Shown here piece after piece: positions 19,718-30,895 of a stretch of DNA of 64,000 bases. The notes below the pieces were generated by a model. It ran no database searches. It was not told the DNA's origin and saw only the letters and a program-made list of their open reading frames with translations. Made by a program: the position numbers and the translations under genes. The first letter of the stretch is position 1; each line of letters starts with the position of its first letter. The DNA lies in assembly GCA_029204225.1 (NCBI GenBank), contig CM055095.1, forward strand, positions 47,074,510-47,138,509, written 5' to 3'. This stretch comes from Diphasiastrum complanatum (taxonomy: Eukaryota > Streptophyta > Lycopodiopsida > Lycopodiales > Lycopodiaceae).

Positions 19718-22483
19718 CTATAGCCTACTGGCATGTATAAATTTGCATGCTTTTTGAAATTTTTTATAATCCATCGATTTTGTATTATGACGAATTTGGA
19801 TTCTTCTGTAAAACCATTGGAAAAGTTGCAGTATATAGCTATTTTTTGTGCTAGTCCTGCCATGTTGTGTACTTTTATGAAATGCCGCTCTTGCTTGCCA
19901 ATGAGATTTTTTCATTTCTTGCGATGACCATATGCTAAGACTTCCACTATTTCTTGCAAAGAATGTCGAATGATGTCGTAATATGTGCTGCATGTCATAA
20001 AAACACAATCTAAATCACTACCAAAAGTATCTAATTTAATTGCACATATTTGTCTATGGTAGTGTAAAATCAAAATCTTACCATATAATGTGTTATATGA
20101 TAAACACCCCATGCACTCTGAACTACATCCACAAATTCATTGGTTGTTTTCTGTATCATTTGAACATCAATATTTGAAAATTTATCTTTTCTCAAGTATC
20201 TCACCATGTTGTCTAACTTTTTCCAAACTTCTACTTTGTGTATACGAGTAGAACCTTCTTCTTCGAAATCTTGAGTTGCTGCAATAATTTCTTTCCAAAC
20301 CGTGTATTGAACCTTAGATTGTTTGCCAGAATAATTTGATAAAAATCTTCGAGCTTTAGATCCTCCAATGCTCGGCTTGCATGGAATATTTTCTGTTTTA
20401 TCTGATAACTTGTCATCTTTTTTTATTTTAACGTGGCCTTTATGTAAGCCTGCTTTGGACAACACATCCTCTAATCTAGAAATAGCTTCCTTTGTAGAGG
20501 CCTCTAGCTCGGAATTCCATGCAAACAAGATGTGAAGATATATTATTTTTTCTATAATACGCACCTCTGCATGCAATGTACAGATATGAACATTTCGTAG
20601 AGGAATCGGTAGTACAAGTTTTCAATTAGGATCTTCTCGATCTCTTGATATTCATGTACTCATTGTCATGTCTTTTGCTATTTTCATGCAGTACAAACAA
20701 GGGTGTTTAGAGTTGGCGCCATGAGATACATTGAGCATACATTTTAATGTCTTCAGATCTCCTGCTAAATGCCATTCAATGTTGAAAGTGCCAATTCTAG
20801 GAATATTGAGTGGAACTCCCTCCATGTGATTTTTTATGGTGGCAGGATATGATGTTCTATTAAATATCCATGAGAGGATGTTATGGTCTTCTTTCAGCAC
20901 CTATAAGAGAATACAAAAACGTGATTAGCCTCATATTATTAACACAGAGAAGATTTTAGATATGAAATCCATATTCAAATCATTATCCCTATTTATTATG
21001 CGAAGGAACTGTTATACCTCAAATGCTGCCAACCACTAGATATCATTTTATGATTGAACACTGAAATTGAGGCCTTCTGAGTCCTCTAAATTTGAAAGTG
21101 CTGCATTCATGATTGTGAGACTGACTCTTTCCATTTTTTGTCCTTTTATAATTTCAGACTCATCTAACTTGAGAACAACTATCAACTTATCATTGACATT
21201 CTCATTTGTAATACCGTAAAAATTTATGATGAATGTTAATAACTGATTAATGTCAATAAATAAATTGTTGGAATTGCTATATGCTAGACTTTCTCCTTTC
21301 GAGCAATACACTTCATTGATATGAGATGGATTACCAACTATTGTCTACATACCATGGTTTAACATGTCCCTTTTTTTTTTAAAGATAAAATGGTCGTGGG
21401 ATTGGAAACTTTTTAATATTTACCTGTGCAAATGCCTCCTTTATCATCTTAAACATTCTTGCATATGCTTCCCTACTGATGCTAGAAAAGTCACATGCCC
21501 CCTGAAGCAATGTAGTGTCTAATATTTTTCCACCTTCATCCATAATGCTATCAGTAACTGAAGCCTTAATATTTTTTATTTTGTTATTATTTAACATTGA
21601 TTTCATAGATTTAGAAGTCAAGAAAGAGCCTAGTGAGTTTCCAATTGAAATCTCATCGGCCAAATGGTCTTCAACAACCAATGCTGATCTATATTGCAAC
21701 TGAAAATGTCAGTAGAAATTAGGATACTCATAGTATTCACAACAATATATAATAAGCAAATCAACAGAAAGTTGAAATGAATGAATAACAAAATTAGTGA
21801 TTATGAATAAATCAAAAAGTTCAAGCAATTTTCAGTACCAAATAAGCTATAACTTACTTGAATGCATGGATTCATCTTTTTCTATGACCTCCTCTGGATG
21901 GTAGATCACATATATCCTTGTTCACCAGTCTTTTCCTCTTGTTGCTTCGAACCTTTTTGTTGAGCACATCCATATCTTTAACAAAAGACAAATATGAGAT
22001 ACACATGGATTGAAATGCAATTTTTATCTCATCATTACTAGTTGTATAATGATGCAAAGAAGATTTCAACCTTTGGATCTCCTCTTTGAGCATCTCATTT
22101 TCATCCAAACAAGTTTTTATCTTTGTAGATTTTTCTTCGCACTCCTTTGATATTTTCCTTGATTCCACTTCCAAATAATGCATTCTTTGCATTGAATGTG
22201 CATTCCCATAGAGCATCAGATTCTCACAGTAACCCAAAAGGCCATTTTTACAATGACACATATAGATTATTAACTGACTCACTGAATGAAAATCTGGATG
22301 TTGCAATGAACATGGATCAATAGGATACAATGTTTCTGATGACCATAAATCTACATGTTTTAGCTTTTCCTCCCTGTATTGGACCATATCAGAAGTTGAC
22401 AATTTGGGTTGCTTTGAATTTCTCGTCCTGAGTGGAGCATATTTTGGTGACAGATCCACATGAAGATGATAAAGCTTTGTCAT
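19718..22483 (-). pseudogene. Element gene D, multi-exon transposase-like protein
   Basis: Reading right to left. Exon 1 (21872-22483) has M at 22483, a cysteine/histidine-containing N-terminus and a long coiled coil (KECEEKSTKIKTCLDENEML). Exon 2 (about 21424-21699) begins after TTTTCAG. Exon 3 (about 21017-21346) holds DKLIVVLKLDESEIIKGQK. Exon 4 (20652-20899) holds PRIGTFNIEWHLAGDLKTLK and HPCLYCM. 20070-20630 contains NVHICTLHAEVRIIEKI and AWGVYHITHYM. Exon 6 (19718-20008) holds SQEMKKSHWQARAAFHKSTQ and LFQWFYRR. Splice signals (CAG|GTAAAT, GAG|GTATAA, ATG|GTAAGA) support the exons. The acidic motif, CxxC knuckle and THYM / KSHxxAR blocks are what I associate with large eukaryotic DDE transposases, but I cannot name the superfamily. 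Frameshifts near 20640 and a stop near 21875 make this copy inactive. Confidence 0.65.
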
Positions 22484-22798
22484 CAGTACAATAGTATAGT
22501 AACAAACAACACAATGACAATAACAAAGCTGGAGATGGCGCTAACGACTCTGCTGGAGATAGAGATGACGTAGGCTTTCTTCAGAAATGTCACTCCTAAT
22601 TCAAATTTTTTAGTGTTCCCAACTATTAAGAGGGAATATTTCAGCATTTTAAAAAATAATATTTTAACTACGGTTAAACACCAGTGAAGTTTGATGTGAC
22701 TAAACTAAGGTGCATTCATTTACATGGAAAGTAGTGTGGGCATATGCGTAAAGAAGTTAGAAAATGATATTATAATTACTTTATAGTTATTTTTCTCT

Positions 22799-22853
22799 CT
22801 CCTACATGGCATTTCTTATAGGGCCCTCGTTGGGCCCATATTTTCTCTAATGT
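22799..22853 (-). repeat. Right terminal inverted repeat
   Basis: The partner of 14041-14125. On the minus strand it starts ACATTAGAGAAA and continues ATATGGGCCCAACGAGGGCC. It contains a GGGCCC palindrome twice. Confidence 0.8.
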
Positions 22854-22935
22854 GAACTTCTCAAGGAAGTTGGTAAGTGCACTTCATCAAGTGAGGCTTG
22901 GGAGGCTTTGAAAAAGCTTTATGAGTCCAAGTCAT
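22853..22935 (+). pseudogene. Copia gag fragment, right half
   Basis: Reads ELLKEVGKCTSSSEAWEALK then KLYESK, the direct continuation of the gag phrase interrupted at 14041 (compare ELLKEVSSCTSSKEAW at 51565-51620). It ends near 22935 in unrelated AT-rich DNA. Confidence 0.8.
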
Positions 22936-23785
22936 ATGATTATTTATTACATTACCGGCCAAGCCCAAAATGATGAGCTAATAACTATATACACTAGAAA
23001 TCGGCTATCCATGTAATTATTCTGAATCCCTCCTCATACTAGACATGGACATGACAATCTTTTTCCCTTAAACCAGTTCTGTCCTCAGTACGTCAAACTA
23101 GGAAAGATCCACATTTGTATGCTTATAACTCTTTTCCACAAACCATTATCCTCAATCTAACCAATCAACCTAATCAAGCACTCAAAGATAGAACGATTTC
23201 TCAATTTTTTATCTTTCATTCTGAGTACTCTTCCAGGTTCCAAAGGTACAATGAGCGATAAGTCCTCCAAATGGATAAAATCTTCAATATATCCAACTAT
23301 CATCATCATATAGACTAAATTTACATAATACATTGAATGAGCAGTCGACTAATCATGAAGATCAAGTTCAAAAACTAACAAATCAGTCTTTTAACTTTCA
23401 TATTTATCTTGAAAATCATCATCGTTAGTCTGACTTCAATAATCAAATGAGTACTTAGAGATGGAATAATTTTCAACTATCTATCCCTTCATTGAAGTAC
23501 TATATCTGCCTTTAGAAGTACATTAAACGATAATTTTTTCTATTGGGCCTGATTCCTCCAATCTAGTAACGTCACCTAGGCTGTCTAACATTATATTACT
23601 GATAGATCTAATATTTTACAATAAGGGAAAAAAAAGGAGGAGGTACATGCACAGGGGAGTAAATAAAAAGAGAAGAAAGAGGAGGAAAATGAGGTAATGA
23701 TAAAACATAATAAAAATAAAGGTGAGTCCCTATATGTTTTTTCTAGACTTTAAAAAAAAAAGAGATACCAGGTGTGAGATCTGCT
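22936..23785. other. AT-rich stretch, nothing recognised
   Basis: About 850 bp without a coding frame, LTR ends or tandem repeats that I can see. A purine-rich run (AAGAGAAGAAAGAGGAGG) lies near 23668-23690. Confidence 0.4.
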
Positions 23786-24960
23786 TCAGAGAGGCTTTTT
23801 CAGCTGTTTGCCTTTTCCCAGTTGTTGGCCCTTCACATCTTCGACTTTGCGGTTCTTCCGATGGGTGTCTGTAACTGTACGAACAAATCTGGACCACAAT
23901 TGGATGCGATGGATGGATTGCGAGCGAATTGGGCCAAACACCGGGTATATATTTCCAAGGAAGCCAGTTGTGTACCAAGCTTCTAGCCTCGCTTTATTGA
24001 CAAATGACGTTGAAGACAAGCGATGGTAGGTCCTGTACAAGGGAAGCTAGTCCACGATGGCTGTCGTTTTGAAGGCTTTATTTGGATCGAAACAATACTC
24101 TCCAAAATACACATCCCATCTGGTTTCGAACTTAGCAGTTGTGAGTAATGTCTGCACGTTGTAATAGGCTTCTAGTACAATGGGATCTGGAAAATTAGTC
24201 GCGTCGGTTAGAAAATGGTTGAGCGCTCATTGAAAATCGATGGTTGTGCTCCAACCCTTTGCCGATTTTATGATTAGCCAGTTGTATGCCTTGATGTTGG
24301 GAGTCGGCAAAGTTGTCCAAGATCACCATCTGGACATTGGATGATATAGTAAATCTGCCCGTAGAACCGCAGGAGCTATGAAATATTTTTTAACCAGCTT
24401 TGGATTGTGTAATAGTGCCACTTTTCTCCATTCTAGTTGAGGATGTAGGAGCGAAAGGATATCGGTCAGCTTCTTTTTTAGTAGCTCCTCGAGCTTCTCT
24501 GGTAATGAGTAGCCGCCTCTAGTAGTGACGTTTGGATACTGCTTTTCGAAGAGGCCCGATTGCTCTGAGTTAGGTACCGTAAAAATTTTGTGATACCAAT
24601 GTTTGTGCACCGCTGCAATATTAGAGAGGTTATCCACTGGGTGAGGAGGAACTATGGAGGTGGTTGGAAGATTAGATTTAGGGGGTGAAGTGGTGAGAGG
24701 TGGAGAAGAGACGCGAGGGGGAGAAGAGAAGCAAGATGGTGAAATGCCACGAGGAGGAGATGTAATCTCTAATTCGGACATGTTAGGATCGATTTGAGAG
24801 GAGGTAGTGGCGGTTGTTTGAGAGTCAAACAGAAGGTCCTGATGGAAGGTGCAATCTCCGCTAGTTTTGAGGTTGAAGTGAGGAAAGGTTAGCTGAAGTT
24901 GGTGAAAGTCAAAGGTGGAGGCGGATTCGATGAATGGAATAAGTGCTCTATTCCTAGCAT
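23786..24960 (-). pseudogene. Unknown protein relic of about 390 codons
   Basis: One minus-strand frame stays open from about 24960 to 23786 apart from three stops (near 24320, 24230 and 24046). Parts in order are ESASTFDFHQLQLTFPHFNL; a Ser/Pro-rich linker after MSELEITSPPRGISPS; HKHWYHKIFTVPNSEQSGLF; LEELLKKKLTDILSLLHPQL; APAVLRADLLYHPM; FETRWDVYFGEYCFDPNKAF; LPLYRTYHRLSSTSF; and a basic tail (KGQQLGKGKQLKKPL). No domain is recognised. It may be a transposon capsid or accessory protein, given its surroundings. Confidence 0.5.
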
Positions 24961-26036
24961 CTCATACAAGAAAATAGCAACCATACAAACTTAGTAGATT
25001 TATCTGTCTCCTAACTGACCAGAGATTTAGGTTGAAAATAGTACACACAAGCATTCCTTGACTACAATCAGTAGTAGAATCTCATCCACTAAGGTAAGCC
25101 AATTCCTCATGATGAGTAATAAATTACTTATTATGAAAATGTTTGTGAAATCCACACAATCTCAAGTATGCACTGGAACAAAGAAATTTAGATTTCAAAT
25201 GATTGATCTAAATCCTTGACTCTCCCAATTGATCAAGAATTACTAGTCATTATCTTAAGAATCGTCACATTTTTCTTATAACCTTCTAATGTCCATTAAG
25301 TATCAATTTATGATCCATCAGTCATAAACATTTAGAATCTTATGACTCGTCAATCATAATTTACAGGATACTAAACCTAAACTTAATCATTGAAAGATAT
25401 TGACGTATATGTACAACAAACCACTTAGAAAATATAAGAATTATTCTAGAATCTTTTCCCCAAGAAAAATTATTGGATTCCAAGAATTTTCTTCCAACCC
25501 AATTCTTAACCAGAATATGAGTTCCAAATTCTACAATCAACCAAGTAATTAAAGACCATTTTGACACCCATCTTTAGCATCATAAACTTTATACAATCAC
25601 CTAGAACAACATCTAGAAATTACAAAGTTTTGCTGAATTTCAACTGAATTCAGTGATTATCCTTGATATTAGTTTCATTTTGCTAAAAGCATTGGTGCTA
25701 GAATCAATTTGAAGGAGGACGACCTTAACCAATAGTTTACTTGACGTTCAAGTACGTGTGTAAAGTTCAAGTGTACTTCTCACATGCGTGAGAAGCTGCC
25801 GGAGTTGTACTTTCGCCATATCTTAGTGATTGTACTTCAAACAATTTGTGAAGAGTGAAACTAGTGATTTGCTTTGTGAAAATCCATTGATCTCATTGTA
25901 GATTTGATGTGGAATGGTGTTAGATATTTGAAAAACCTCCAAATCATTAAGAGTGAGTTTTGAGGCTTATGTTTTCAGTTCTAGAGAGAGACTAAAATCC
26001 ATTCTAAACAATTTGTCAATTCAAATATGATTCTTC
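24961..26036. other. Intergenic, nothing recognised
   Basis: About 1.1 kb, AT-rich, with no supported gene. An ACTTGACGTTCAAGTACGTG stretch with short inverted phrases near 25738-25800 may be a fragment of an LTR. Confidence 0.35.
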
Positions 26037-26195
26037 TATCTTAGATAAGTTTGAAATGAAAGATTGTAAAGGAGTAGATACTCCTATGGATCAAAATGTG
26101 AAAGTCTCTAATGGTGATGATGAAGCATCCTTTGAGGACATCACACTATATAGAAGACTTGTATGCTCCCTAATCTATCTTACGTAAGAGGATCA
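26037..26195 (+). pseudogene. Copia reverse transcriptase C-terminal scrap
   Basis: Reads KFEMKDCKGVDTPMDQNVKV and LYRRLVCSLIYLT, the conserved block between Copia reverse transcriptase and RNase H. It is cut on both sides; the right junction is at about 26195. Confidence 0.8.
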
Positions 26196-26214
26196 AATGG
26201 AATCCTTTGAAGAT

Positions 26215-26760
26215 GTATTCTTCCACACAGCCACCCAGATTATTTCAATTTAGCATGAAGGGTGGTGTGGTCATTTCATAAGCGCGTTGACCCTAAACAA
26301 CTGGAGGATATGGTCGAGCCAGAAGAGCTTGTTGAAGACGATGTAGCTGCAAATGTTCAAATAATTTCACCACCGTAGCAGCAAGCACTAGCACAACAAC
26401 CCATCACGGATGGGCCAATGGATCTCCACACAAATTTTGGACACATTTGTCTAGGACGCGATCGCCACCAAAACAACATTGCATAGCCGTATGGTAAAAC
26501 TAGCTACCGATAATACGAAGCTGCGAGCAAAACTAACAAAGCTCCAACAAGACTTGCAGATAGCTAGCCAGCATGAGCAGACACAAAAGGACGAGGTCCT
26601 CAAGCTGAAGCAGCACAAGGATGTCCTACACACCTATATCTCGAGCCTCCTCAAGTCAATAATGGACACCTTTGCACAAGTCCAAGAGCTCCAGCAAGTT
26701 GGAATGAAATTTGGATGTAGAATTGCCTCTTCCTTGATCTCGACTTCACAAGGTACTTGA
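26215..26760 (+). pseudogene. Coiled-coil protein relic
   Basis: Starts in an acidic stretch (DPKQLEDMVEPEELVEDDVA) and a Gln-rich linker. After a frame change near 26440-26460 it continues as MVKLATDNTKLRAKLTKLQQ and DLQIASQHEQTQKDEVLKLK, a heptad-pattern coiled coil ending at about 26760. No family is recognised. It may belong to a transposon gag or accessory protein. Confidence 0.4.
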
Positions 26761-27310
26761 ATCCACCTAACCTGAACAAAAAGAAATAAAATGCACATAA
26801 ATCGCTCTTCAAATCATCTTTATAAAATCAGGTTGAATCACTATCCAATAATTGATCCAAACTATTTCACCAAAACAAGCAAAAATGAACACAATCTTGG
26901 CTAGAATTGCATTATATGATGAGTACTTGCCAAAATCCTTGGGTTGACCCTCAAATGACTTTCAAATACCTTAATAAGCCTAAGAACGACCTACTATAGC
27001 TCCAAAAATGCTGATCTACCTTCATATTGAATGATTGAGAACTATTCTTTGTGATTGACTCCACAAATCGAGCAGCATCAAAAAGAAGGAAACACAAAAA
27101 CTTGCTACTTTTTATCCAATTGATAAGAGATGACCTCACCTATGTGTTTGAAGCTAATACACCTATAAATCAAATCCCATTAGATCTCTCTTCAGTCAAT
27201 TACACCAAAAATTGAAGGTGCTAATCATAGATTATGTCTACATAGCAATCAATGCTTGAATTACATCAAAATCTATGATCTTAGCATGATTATAGCTCAT
27301 TTCTTGGATT
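26761..27310. other. Non-coding DNA next to a Copia primer-binding site
   Basis: About 550 bp with no supported gene. Since a minus-strand Copia primer-binding site lies at 27311-27323, this is where the leader and gag of that element would be, but no gag motif is readable. Confidence 0.4.
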
Positions 27311-27323
27311 GGCTCTGATACCA
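27311..27323 (-). promoter_or_regulatory. Copia primer-binding site
   Basis: The minus strand reads TGGTATCAGAGCC, an exact plant Copia primer-binding site, followed to the right by an LTR starting TGTTGAAAATG at 27324. Confidence 0.85.
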
Positions 27324-27835
27324 TGTTGAAAATGTAGCAAAATAAGTCCAATTGATCCTAGGAATAATGGAGAAAGCACCTAATTAAAATCCAATCAAGA
27401 TCCAATAACTAGAGCACAAATCAATCTATTGATGTCTAGCTTATCTTGGCTTGAACTCCATTTTATGTCTCCAAAACCATGCAAAATACTTCACACGTGT
27501 GGATGTATGCCTACTTCAGCCTGTGTACTGTACCAACACCCTAATCATTACAAAAAACCAAATCCCAATAGCAATCATCAAGAAAATTGTAGAGCAAAAC
27601 TAGTCATGAAGGAAGATCTCAAATTTACTCATAATTGGATGGCAAATCCCATCGCATATTTATACATAAGTGCCTCAGATCTGAGCATTTAGGGATACCT
27701 CTGATCCATCCATGACCTAACCCTATTTTCTAGCCTAATAGGTCATAAGAGCCTATCTATGCACATTTTGGCCTCATTTCCAAAGGCGCCATTCCAAAGC
27801 TAGGTTAGGAATAAGACTTATGAAAATTATCCTAT
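27324..27835 (-). repeat. Copia LTR, minus-strand element
   Basis: The same family as the LTR at 37. Shared phrases include CTTCACACGTGTG and TGTACTGTACC, with the same order of landmarks. The far end is not sharply defined; pectinesterase-derived sequence begins at about 27840. The element body would lie to the left, but only the primer-binding site is recognisable. Confidence 0.65.
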
Positions 27836-27839
27836 GCTT

Positions 27840-28440
27840 TTTGTGTGACATCCCACAACATGGCCACATTACAATTTACAAGTGGTAAAACCAAACTAGC
27901 TTGTGTAAATTTAACATGAACGAATTTGCCATTGCCAAGAGATGGAAGTGATTCTTTTCCAATTTTTGTTTTGATAATCATTCTTGGAGACTTGCAGAGG
28001 TGAAATAATATATCTACCATATCTATATCATATGTGGGATGTATACATGTGTGCTTTTGTGTGTTTATGCATGCATGTTTTCTAGCCATTTTGTAGTTGC
28101 AAATGAGATATATGCCTTACAGGTGATACTCTTTTGTTGAAAAATATTTAGTTTTTTCAGTAATCAAAAGTTTGAGATGGGTTGGCTATTCTAAATCTTC
28201 AAATGAAATACAGTGCAGGTGAGACTATATATTCTGCTAGAAAATTGAAGCTTTCTGATCAAAATGAGGTGGGTTATGTGCAACAAAATTGTTTTCTATG
28301 GGAAATACAAGTGCCTAGGTCCAAGCCTGATGAGATCAACTTGGTGACATGGTCTCATGAACTCTCAGATGCTCAGGCAACAACTTTATGCTCATTAATC
28401 AACTACATCCAAGGCCATGAAGGGCTTCAATTTTGATAAA
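27840..28440 (+). pseudogene. Inverted partial copy of the pectinesterase 3' end
   Basis: Plus-strand sequence matches, in inverted orientation, the end of exon 4, intron 4 and exon 5 of the pectinesterase at 30896-31440. The last exon reads LVTWSHELSDAQATTLCSL and YIQGHEGLQF (28283-28437) against RVTWSHELTDAQAAPFQSI in the larger copy. The splice acceptor has AA in place of AG (near 28283). Similarity in the intron (phrases around CACACTTGCATACATCCCAC) shows it arose by DNA duplication rather than retroposition. Confidence 0.8.
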
Positions 28441-30895
28441 GATTCCACAATGATATGTTTAATTTGTAGATAATACTTATTCTATCATAGAATAGTGTAT
28501 TATACCCCCAAAACATGGTATAGTTCTCTCAGTGTACAATAATATACAAATTTCTTAATTTTTAACCAATTTTCCATTGAATGTTTCAAGAATGTAGAAA
28601 GATTTGATAAAAAAAAGGTAGGTATCCAAACAAGAATAAATAAATAAAAAGATGAGATAAAACATATACACTCCCAAAAGCCTTTCGTATTTTTGGATGG
28701 AGTCACATAATACATAGGTTTTTCTTTGTTTGGTCACCATGTTGTAAGGGCGATTGTAGCCAAAAATCCCATCTCTGAATGCTTATAAAAGCATATGAGA
28801 GATTCTTTAGCTTCTTGTTTTGTATTGTAGTGTTTAAGTGTTGTTTCAAAGAGCATATAAGCTCATTTAACCCCCTAATTTACTTCTTATACAAACTAAA
28901 CTCAATCAAAAGCAAACATTCATTATTTCTATATATGTCTATCTCTATAATCACTCTTGAGCATGCTTTTCATAACTCTATTCTCTCCATCATTCACAAG
29001 CATAAAAGCATGTAGAATTAGCAAGACTTAAACTAAACAATGTACTCAAGCTTATAGAATCACATAAGAGCTCAATGCATTCACTTTAAACACTCCCCAA
29101 CACTTCTAGCACTACCTCTTTAAGACTAATCAAATATTAATACTACTACTTCAACTTATCTCATTAACACTAATCATATATTAACCCTATTATCTTTATA
29201 GAATAGATCTTGGATGTAGGATTTGAGCTCATCTTACTCTCTTCGCCTACTAGCCAAGGCCACCATGAGCCAAGCATGAAAGTAACAATATGCACTATTC
29301 TAGCATTCAAATAAGAAGCATTCCAAAAAAGTGTGGGATTTTGTCCTGCACCATAATCATGTTGTATAAGAGTGTTTAATGTGGCCATGAAGATTCGTGC
29401 TCAAATATTGGTTTGTGCATGCAATAAGGAACATATACTAGCTTATGCTCTAATTGTTCCATCATTGATATCAAGGAGCCTTGTACTCCCGCTTGAGGTT
29501 TGGCTAATACTTGATGCACAATGAATATTTCTACAAAGTGATGATGCAACCAATTAAGTAATGGTTATAAATCTGTTCTTTTATTGGGGATTGGATTGTT
29601 TAGTGATCTTTCTTTCGGGTAAAGCAGTTGTTAGTGAGGCTCGCAAGCCTAGCGAAAGTTGAATGGCTACCGGCTTCAATGTTATTTTATGACCATCTAA
29701 ACCGGTGAAAAGGTCACCAAAAGTCCCTTGCAGGTAAAAATGATTGGGAAAGTATTATGGCCCAAAAGTTTACACTTTTTATGAGCTATAATATTCTCCA
29801 ACTTTTTTACGTACTTTTTATGGGCCATGATCATATGTACTTAAAGATTCATAAATTTAAGAGCATGCAAAAATAAAGCATTTGTTTGAATGTCTGAAGA
29901 ATCCATGGAGTCCGAAAGAATCTTGTAGCTGCCCCCAAATCATTGCTCACGAAACCCGATAAAGTGTTCCAAGCCAATTTTCAAAATTGGCATGTCAAGA
30001 ATCAGTTTCAAACTTTGTAGATTCTTTGGATTAAAAAAATTCACTGATTTCCGTTGTAAGTTTCAGCTTTCATAGGTTTTGTTGTGGAATTTCACCTCTT
30101 CCATTGAAGTATTGAAAGATTTTTATAAGGTTGAAAACTTTTACAAGCATTATTGTAAGTTGAGAAGGAATGCCAATTTTTGCGCAAGTTAATGCACATG
30201 CACAATAGTATAATGCCATGTGCATAGATAGCCCATGTCCCTATTTGGAGAAGCTCATGTGCATAGATAAGCTAAGCCAAAAGAACATGAAAAAGTAAGT
30301 CGTCAAAAGATCCCATCATGTCAGTTGTTATGAACGAGACTAACGTCATTATATTTTGTTGTCAACAAAAACAGAAAGAATATCAAAATACACAGCACCA
30401 GGCAAATTGCTCAGGCTTTTATGTAGGAACTACAGTACTTGATTGGGTCAGCCAATTCCACACCTTATAAGATGGATTCTGGGCAGGACTTCAAGATTGA
30501 TGTACTGATCAGATCAGCTTATTCATGAAAATTTGCAGGTTTTATGCCAGAATTAGAATACAATCCACAATCTACATAGTTGCACCATTTTGAAACATAA
30601 TTATAAGAATCTGAGAAAAATCCCATGTATGATTCGACTCCAGCCAAAAAATAGGAAAGATTTTGTAGAGTCTATAATGTTAATCTCAGATCTTTTTTTA
30701 TTTGTTCTTGTGTGAATGCCTAATTCTTAATCGAATCTTTCTAAGTTCTTGAAACATTTATTAAAAAAATACTTCATAATAAGAGTTGTATAATGTGTAT
30801 ACTGTACATAAGTTGATTATACCATGTTCTGGGGTATAGTACGGTATGTTTTGATAGAATAAGTACTATTTAAGAATATCCTTGTGGAATCTTTA
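28441..30895. other. 2.45-kb spacer between inverted pectinesterase copies
   Basis: AT-rich DNA with no convincing gene, RNA gene or repeat. Short frames at 28500-28740, 28779-29015 and 29170-29388 lack domain similarity and are taken as chance. Confidence 0.4.

Larger units (their letters stand above)
14042..22852. mobile_element. 8.8-kb multi-gene DNA element with terminal inverted repeats
   Basis: The ends are an inverted repeat. From 14041 inward the plus strand reads ACATTAGAGAAACTTAGAGC, and from 22853 inward the minus strand reads ACATTAGAGAAAATATGGGC. The match continues over about 50 positions at roughly 70 percent, apart from a T-rich insertion at 14084-14110. The element sits inside a Copia gag. 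With ends taken as CATTAG...CTAATG, the flanks join between A and T with the gag frame kept and no target duplication. It contains genes A (+), B (-), C (+) and D (-). D has transposase-like motifs. The superfamily is not identified. Confidence 0.8.

Noticed and set aside
14042-22852. Helitron
   Set aside because: AT insertion without target duplication fits, but the ends are long inverted repeats, there is no TC...CTRR terminus, and no Rep/helicase motifs are readable.
28500-29015. Short hydrophobic frames resembling membrane proteins
   Set aside because: AT-rich sequence gives Phe/Leu/Ile-rich frames on both strands. No start context, domain or conservation.
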